Shown here: positions 57,348-64,000 of the stretch, in pieces
How the letters are laid out: every line of letters starts with the position of its first letter
Position numbering within the stretch: the stretch's first letter is position 1
Assembly: GCA_910890315.1 (NCBI GenBank)
Contig: CAJVGD010000011.1
Span: forward strand, 62,001 to 126,000
Length of the DNA stretch: 64,000 nucleotides
Origin: Serendipita indica DSM 11827
Lineage: Eukaryota; Basidiomycota; Agaricomycetes; Sebacinales; Serendipitaceae
Direction of reading: 5' to 3'
Made by a program: the position numbers and the translations under genes
The notes under the pieces: model-generated
Seen by the model: only the letters and a program-made list of their open reading frames with translations
Told to the model about the DNA's origin: nothing
The model's database searches: none

Positions 57348-60300
57348 CTAGTAACGATGCGATGGGGAGGGGCTAGGGAGAGGTTGTAGGTCCCAAGGAG
57401 GCGGGAAGCGGTTAACGTCGTCGAGATTTTGGTCAGCTTGTGCGTCCTTGCGACGAGCTGGATCCGGCATCGCGGCGCGCTCCTTGCAGCGGTGGTGACG
57501 CAGCTTGGTACGGGTAATCCCTACAAGACGATAAGCCAACGCCCCAGAGGTGAAAGAGCTGCGTACAAGTATCAATCGTTGAACGGTCTTCCTCCATGTA
57601 TCCATTCGATGGTGCCTCCAAGTCGTCTCTGACCGTGTAAAGCAGCCATAGAGAGTCTTGATACATGACTTCACAATCCCACGGATTTTGATCCAATATC
57701 TCCTTTCGGGCAGCATTACGCGACTGCAATAAGTGAATTAGCGAGACACGAACCGGAAACTTGGGCCTTTACGTACCAAAGCAAGAGCGCGTTCAAATAA
57801 GACTTGATCCATGTATGCCGAGGGCTCGTGGGTTGCGCCTTCGGGTAGCCAACCCTTGACCGTCTGCGCACGCTGCGAGCAACGTTCGTAACGATTGCCG
57901 AACCATTCAACGGCTAGAACCCACATGATTATTCCTGAAAACGTGGATTAAATGAGAAGAAACATACCGTCAGCGAAACCCGACGACAATTCTGGCGGCT
58001 CGCCGTCCACTTCGACATCCATGTGGTCGTGCAGACGATTAATCCCGTTTTGAGAGAAATTCATGACGAGCATATAAAGTGATATACAATTGATGACAGC
58101 CATTTCTGCATCGAGTTCCGCATTTCGTCTCCTCGTGGCATGTCGGGGAGACTCGCCCTCGCGTGGCACGAACTTTCCAGGATCCGGAAGCGGTTCTACA
58201 TAACTTGTCAGAAATAAATCCAGCGTAATGGTGCCTCACGTACTCTCAGGTATCTGCTTCACCTGCTCAAAAAGCTCATCCGCCCATTTCGTAATCACCT
58301 CTACCTTTTGTGCCAAGTTTTCCAATCCAGCGAGCAATTTTTCCTCACGCTCCAAAATATTCGGGCCTGCACCGTTCGTAATGAGAGGCGGAGACTTCTT
58401 AGGTGAGCCAGTGAGCAGCTTTCCTGGGGAGGAGCTGTGTGGTACGGGAGGGTAACCAGTGGCCGGTGAAGTAATGAGCGTTGGACTATGCTGAGACGTT
58501 GGCGTCGTAACGCTTGTTCCCCACAACTTCTTGGACGCAGCGTTGAGCGCTCGCGAAAGCACCGACAATCCTGCACGCGCAGGCTTCGGACGGTCGGGCT
58601 CTACTGGCGTTGGTGGAAACTGAAGCTTGTCTTCAGCCGGTAACGCATTGGTCCCAAGTCGACGAGGCGACGAGGTGATGGGCAATTGCTGAGCGGGCGA
58701 GGAGGGGGGACTAGGCTTGTCGCTGGGAGTCGCAGACGCTCTACGCGCCGCTCGCTGACGTGCCGCAGTTAATTCTGTAGTTATGAGCGCAGGCTCCTGA
58801 TTGAAGTGAACAAGACTTACCGTCCACACGCTGGTTAAATTCGACATGTTTCGTATCTCCAATAACCACATACTCTCCCTTGAGGAAGCTCTCCTCGTCT
58901 GCCTCTGCTTGTGTAGAAAGTTCGGGGGTCAACGAAACGGGCTGTCGAAGCGGCGAAGGCTGGGCTGCAGGACTTGCTCCTGGCGACGGTGCATGCGGGG
59001 TGAGCGGTGTGGGTGGTACTGAATTAGGCGCCGTCCGTCTTCCATCGTTGGTCGAGTTGCCCATCGCTTTGCGAAAGTGAAAGTTGCTGGGGGGTACGAG
59101 CGCCTTGGGATCCAATACCTCTGGCGGGATGATGCGATGGTTGTCCGGAATATGCGGTATGATCACGTTCGTAGTCGCTGGAAGTGGCTTGCCGTTGGAA
59201 AGTGGAGTGACAACCGGAAGAGATCCAGGCGAGCTCGGGTTCGCCTCGTTGGCAGACCGCGGTGCAGGAAACTTGGAGTTTGCCATTGCCTTGCACGCAA
59301 AGAATTCGTCAAACGTGGCTCGTTCGACTGGATGACTCTTTAGCAGGGCTCGTATCAGCTTCTTGATATCCGCCGGGACGGGGTTTGCATTCGGGTCCTC
59401 TTCATCCGGGAAACGAACAGTAGAGCGTGCTTTTTCGATGCGTTTGAGGAGTTCGATGTGATTCTGGGCTCTAAACGGCGGCTTGCCGACACTAATCTCA
59501 TACAAGACGGCGCCCACTGACCACAAGTCGGCTTTTGCGTCGTGCTTTTCGTAACGCAAAATCTCTGGCGCCATGTAGAGTGGAGATCCGCACAGCGTCT
59601 CTGCCAGCATGGTATTTGGAAGGTGTCGCGCAAACCCAAAGTCTGCAATCTTCAGGACAGGTATGCCGAGTGGGTGCCCTTTCTCGTATTCAGTAGCTGT
59701 AGCCGGTTTTAGCAGCAAGTTTTGTGGCTTGATATCGCGGTGAATGAGATTCCGCTGTCGTAGAAACCTGAGAGCTCGCGCTACGTATTATCAGCGAGCT
59801 ATCGCGCCTTGGGCCTTTGTTACGACGTACCCATCTGCCGTAGAAACGACCGGACAGCGACCTCAGCCAATCCACCAGTCTTTGGATGTTGGTAGAATGT
59901 CGGGGCTGCGCCAGGCTCAGGCACATATTGAAGCCCATCCACTCTCCCTCTACGCTTCAGATAGCCGCTGAGGTCCCCGCCGGTGCAATCCTCCATGATG
60001 AGAAAGATGAATCGGTCCGCCTTGACGATTTCGATGAGCTCGGTGATGTGTGCGTGCTTGAGTTGTTTGAGAATGTTGATCTCTGACTTGAGGTTGTCGA
60101 CGAGCTTTGGTGTGAGGATGGTACGCGACACCGTCTTGATTGCGACGGCCATCCGACTGTCCTGGGAGAGGCGGGATGCCGAGTCAGCACGCCTTCCTTT
60201 GTAATTTCTGCCTTTTTGTTACTATCAAAGCTCCTGGGGAACTCAACAGCTCCTCTAGAGCAGCCTTTCTATCCTCACGGCGAGATGATGGCTAGTGCGG

Positions 60301-60552
60301 TCAAGTGGCGAGCGGGGAACTGGGGATACGGCAGAAAGCAGAGTGATATTTACCTTGTGATATCCACGATAGACAGTCGCAAACGATCCCTATAGACGCA
60401 GAGGCACGTGGTGAGCTGAGCACATCGAGATGAGAAGCGCGTCGAGGGCATACCTTGCCAATTTCCGCCTTGATAATATAAGGGGCTGATTCATGATCTT
60501 CTATCCCACCAGGACGTCGCTCAGAGGACGTCGAAGGAGCGTTCGCGGCCAT
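57348..60552 (-). CDS. ATG1: Autophagy serine/threonine kinase Atg1
   Basis: Nine exons on the minus strand: 60454-60552, 60354-60389, 59831-60161, 58821-59780, 58244-58774, 57968-58195, 57777-57934, 57567-57723, 57348-57520; 890 residues. Atg1 (ULK1) starts autophagosome formation with Atg13 and Atg17 under TORC1 control. Kinase domain: [11 protein letters not shown] near 32-42, VAIK Lys at about 54, [22 protein letters not shown] (Asp 171), DFGFA (Asp 202), [14 protein letters not shown] motif with acidic residues before it (near 459-462) fits an Atg8-binding AIM. The linker is Pro/Ser-rich. The C-terminal third ([43 protein letters not shown]) matches the tandem MIT region that binds Atg13. 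Intron 2 is long (192 nt). Confidence 0.95.
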
Positions 60553-60973
60553 GGTAGCAGCGTCGCTCGTGTGTTTTGCTCAATGCGGTCAACGCGCAAG
60601 ATGACAAATGGATGAGAAATAGTCTGATTGATTTGATTTGGCCGTTCAAGTCATGATAGCGCAGGATATTGCCGCAAGCAAGGCTCAGCGGCTTAGTAGT
60701 GGTCCAAGCTGTAGAGCGCTATTTATCAGGCTCCTAAATGCGACGTGGGCGCCGTCGATTAACTCATCAACTTTAGACTTGAAGTTCACTAGACGGAACA
60801 ACCATAGCCGAGCTTGCCTGTTTGAGCCAGTTTCCGCAGACTTCCCCCGACCACTACTGGGCGCGCAATACACCACAGTTACACAAATGCATACATACAA
60901 TATCAACATGTCCAAGAAAGCAGATTACAATACCAACTTACCAGATGGACGACCCCTCGGCCCCGAGCCTCCC
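60553..60973. other. Intergenic region, no gene seen
   Basis: The stretch upstream of ATG1 and downstream of the P-loop gene, both on the minus strand. A 149-codon plus-strand frame at 60638-61087 runs into the opposite gene and has no support. Confidence 0.5.
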
Positions 60974-62771
60974 CTATTTGGCGAGCAATCGAGCCGCGTA
61001 ATACCCTATGGCAAACGCCAGGCCAGCGATACCCCACTTGCTCAGAGTCCAGCTACCTTCTATTTCGGTCTCCTCGTCATCATGTAGCTTCTCGTAGCTC
61101 CCAGAACCCATCTGGCGTGCCGATGGCCTCTCGATGAGGGAAGAGACTAGCCTTTTCCCAAATGCACCCAGCAACGCAGTAGACAGTCGGAACAAGGTAG
61201 GGATGTGGAGTGGGTCAGGTACGTCGAGGACATCGTTAAAGTAGAATGGATCAGAGGTGCGCTCGGCCAGAGCGGGTTTCTCATCGCCTCTGGCTTCTCC
61301 GCCTTCCATAGATGCTAGAACCTCTGAGGACTTGTTTGCCGCTGCACGGTTCTTGCCCACGCCGTTGTTAAAGGCAATGGTGACATCTCGAGAGAGACGG
61401 AGTTCCCATTCGAGATTCTTCTTTCTAATCGTGCCGTGCCCATCCTTGCCTCTTTTCTCGGTCTGGTTACTTTCTGAGAGAGATATTGGGATCGCCCAAG
61501 CACCTCGGTCCATCTCGTCGCAGGCATGGAGAATTTCCCTCCAGTGAGCAAACCGCTCAGCGGCGCTCTCCCTTAGCTTTCGTAGCGTCTCTGGAGACCT
61601 AAACAACCCCGCTCTCAGCTCGAGCGTGTTGCGGGGTCGAAAAGGAGCGTGCGCATTTGGCGATTCTCGGTGTGGCCCAAGGAGGATTGTCGACTGAGAC
61701 CCCTTTGGCATCGATGAAAACGAAGGAACAGTGGAAATTGACGTAGGATACGGTGGTAACGTTATGGTCGGTATATGCGTTGATATTAGTGAGAGGAGTG
61801 TAAGCTCCAGCGCAGTGGGTGCTATTCGGGTGTGAGCACCCTGTAATCACATTGCTTTATAATCACTCACGGGTAGAGAGAAGAAAGATGAGTGCTGTAG
61901 GCAGTGGAGAATTGTTAGACGCGAGCATTTCCATGACCTGCGGACTTGTGGGCAGCTCGGGCGAGAGACCTGTCTGCACGAGCTCGAATCTTTCGTGGAG
62001 CAGGCGCATCAATGGCTTGATAGCCTCTGCAGCCTAGACTCTAAATGTGAACAACGATTACCTATTATTGAAACTGGGGGTGTTTACCTGATCCTCTTCC
62101 TCGTCGAAGCCTTCTATTTCGGTTATGCGGACATTACGCAATCCGCGCTTTGAATGTGAATCCCGTAGACATGTCGACGCCGTCAAGGTCCCGTTATGCC
62201 ATCCGGCCGTGCTAATCACGTCGTCATTGCCATCGACGAGCAGGTTTGCAATCGCCGTCTTGCCAGAGCCACGGCGGCCAAAGATGAAGAGCTCGAGTGA
62301 GCCCAGTGTTTCTCCATACGCAGACTGGTGATGATGAGCGCCGTGCCGTCCTCGGTGGCCGCGTCCACCACGGCTGCTGCCCGTGGTCCCTTCTGACGAG
62401 CTCACAGGTGGGGGAAGCATCAGCGACGGGATAACCAATCCCAATGGATCATGTTCAGAGTCTGTATGATTACGGCTCCCATGCTCGCCGCCGGCGTGGC
62501 CTCCAGGCAGCAGCGATGGGTCGATGTACGGTGGCGACGAGGTTGCGCTCTGCGAGAACATGAACGACGACGAGACGGACGGGATAGACGATGCAATAGA
62601 CAGCGGACTTCCTGCTAGAGAGTCGGCCAGGCCGTGGTGGCCATCGCCTGGACCATAATGACCGTGCCGCGCGTGAAGCTGTGGCGACGTTGGGGGCGAT
62701 GGAAGTGACGAAGAACCTGGAGAAGACGGTATAGACGCTGTCGCAGCCATTCTCGAGCTCGCGGGATCCAT
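60974..62771 (-). CDS. Tail-anchored P-loop protein, unknown
   Basis: Three exons on the minus strand: 62088-62771, 61871-62033, 60974-61821; 564 residues. The first 150 residues are disordered (Ser/Pro/His/Gly). Near 164-172 is a P-loop in a hydrophobic setting (LELFIFGRRGSGKTAIANLL), as in small GTPases or AAA-like NTPases; the later text (RNVRITEIEGFDEEED) could be a switch-like strand but lacks an obvious NKxD. Middle helices follow (IKPLMRLLHERFELV, ALELTLLSLISTHIPT). The last ~20 residues are one membrane helix (WGIAGLAFAIGYYAARLL) with a short basic end, so a tail-anchored protein of the ER or mitochondrial surface is likely. Start at ATG 62771 or 62750. The intron at 61822-61870 was fixed by phase. 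Confidence 0.8.
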
Positions 62772-63250
62772 CAAGGTGTAGTGGCCAGAACCAAAGTGGT
62801 AAGCGGCATTAAAGCCGAAGCATTCACAACTCGACCATTCAGGCCACAATACTAAAAGGAAAAAACTACCCTTTATTCTCAGACATTACACGCGATACGC
62901 AGCATGTCTGGAGAGCTTGCAAAGACACGACACAGAAACAGAAGGAGAGACATAGGTTGAGGCAAACTTTGTGGGGGAAATCGGAAACGGTATTCGAGTG
63001 AGTGTGAGACGGGAATGGGTGGGATTGGCCAAACGATTTACAAGGCATTAGCTGCCAGGAATAGGAGGGGGAATTCGGGGGACGCGACGCAATAACCAGT
63101 GGAGTGAGTATTGTACAGAGGGATGGAGAGAAATTGGTGATGTTGAACACGACAGGTGTACGAGAGTAGCACGACAGAAAGCTTTGGAGAACTATTGCTT
63201 CATCTTCTGGTCGGGAAACCGAGTCCTTGAACACACCCGCACGGCGACCT
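62772..63250. other. Intergenic region
   Basis: Lies between the promoter of the P-loop gene and the stop of the next minus-strand gene; mostly the 3' untranslated part of the latter. A long minus frame across it (62866-63954) is a shadow of the Gln-rich gene. No gene. Confidence 0.5.
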
Positions 63251-64000
63251 CTAGTAGCCACCGTAATGATAATTGTCCGTCGAAGCCCACGACCGGGCGT
63301 ACTGCTCCTGCGGGGTCTGGTATATTGAACCAGGCCCAATGGGCTGTATCGTAAGCCCATTCGTGTAGAACACGCCTCCTTCACCCATCGCAACAGCCGA
63401 CGGCGGCTGAGAAACCTGTGCTTGCGTGCCAGCGCTGAACGACGTATCGATAACCAGTTGCGGATGAGAACGGCCGCTGCTTTCGGTTCCCGAGTACCCA
63501 TATCCTTGTGGGTATTGAAGATGAGCAGGATGTGCTGGTGGAGGCTGCGAATGCGACACTTGGTACTCGTGAGGCATTGATGCATGCGATTGTGCATAGG
63601 AGCTCTGAAGTTGAGGATGCTGGGGAACGTGCACTGGAGCATGCTGGTATTGTTGATGCTGCTGCTGGGAACGTTGCACTGTTGAAGTGTGGGTCTGGTG
63701 CGCATAGGCATGACTCTGCAGCATCTGCTGATTGTACGCGGCCGCGTCTTGCATCTCCTGCCAGCCAGCTTGGTTGTACCCGTGTGTGACTCCAGCCTGA
63801 GCCGACTCCACTGATGATCCAGAGTCGGTGACCGGAGTGTCGTGTCCTGGTTCGCCATTTGCAACGTTGGGTGGTGCCACTGGTTTGGTCTCTGAGTGCG
63901 CAAGATGGAGACCGAGGTCGTTTGAGGGCTGAGTAGAGTATTGCGACAGTGCATACTGCTGCTGATACTCTGTCGGCTCTTCTGGTATACTAAACGCGAA
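63251..64000 (-). CDS. C-terminal part of a Gln/His-rich protein (5' partial)
   Basis: The minus-strand frame is open from the right edge of the window (FAFSIPEEPTEYQQQYALSQ) to a stop at 63251, 250 codons. It is rich in Gln, His, Ser and Tyr (QRSQQQHQQYQHAPVHVPQH) and ends STDNYHYGGY. Such compositions are common in activation domains of fungal transcription factors, but no domain is visible in this part, so the function stays open. Confidence 0.7.
   Translation of the reverse strand, partial: FAFSIPEEPTEYQQQYALSQYSTQPSNDLGLHLAHSETKPVAPPNVANGEPGHDTPVTDSGSSVESAQAGVTHGYNQAGWQEMQDAAAYNQQMLQSHAYAHQTHTSTVQRSQQQHQQYQHAPVHVPQHPQLQSSYAQSHASMPHEYQVSHSQPPPAHPAHLQYPQGYGYSGTESSGRSHPQLVIDTSFSAGTQAQVSQPPSAVAMGEGGVFYTNGLTIQPIGPGSIYQTPQEQYARSWASTDNYHYGGY

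Noticed and set aside
62866-63954. 362-codon minus frame next to the Gln-rich gene
   Set aside because: Shadow frame of the Gln/His-rich gene: its repetitive codons keep a second frame open.

Overview
The window is nuclear DNA from a filamentous basidiomycete. Most genes are broken by many short introns of about 43-60 nt, close-packed on both strands, and the set includes a myosin-motor chitin synthase, a CAP59/CMT1-type mannosyltransferase, ATG1, NOP53, a PP2A activator and a mitochondrial acyl-CoA dehydrogenase. The tandem secreted proteins, F-box genes and an NB-ARC/TPR protein suggest an Agaricomycete, possibly of the Rhizoctonia (Ceratobasidiaceae) type; the genus is an inference. No rRNA, tRNA, CRISPR or virus-like element was recognised. 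I built about 20 gene models by joining exons in phase; nearly all give lengths divisible by three.

Layout. 1-9.8 kb: the 3' end of a disordered protein, a doubtful short minus-strand gene, an MDR-family reductase, glutaryl-CoA dehydrogenase (minus) and a 1,376-residue low-complexity protein (minus). 10.1-18.1 kb: an accessory block with an intact F-box-like gene, its decayed tandem copy, and a fungal NLR (alpha/beta-hydrolase + NB-ARC + TPR array). 18.2-30.1 kb: an FHA-domain protein and a basic disordered protein (both minus), NOP53, and a 1,360-residue coiled-coil protein. 30.9-42.1 kb: a second accessory block with a paralogue of the first reductase, two tandem small secreted Cys/Thr-rich proteins carrying a central KR-EA(EA) motif, and an array of GPI-anchored TAP-like serine peptidases (one decayed, two nearly whole, one remnant). 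42.4-50.8 kb: chitin synthase and the mannosyltransferase, divergent over 422 bp. 51.5-64 kb: a bZIP factor, a Cys-rich secreted protein, the PP2A activator converging on ATG1, a tail-anchored P-loop protein, and the 3' end of a Gln-rich protein.

How they fit together. The conserved genes are ordinary growth, wall-building and autophagy functions. The two accessory blocks look like the fast-evolving part: an immune-type receptor beside duplicated F-box genes, and putative pro-peptides beside surface peptidases. Two technical points affect the reading: seven of about 108 inferred introns have GC-AG ends, and four otherwise good genes carry a one-base loss (three of them in a homopolymer run), which looks more like sequence error than gene death.
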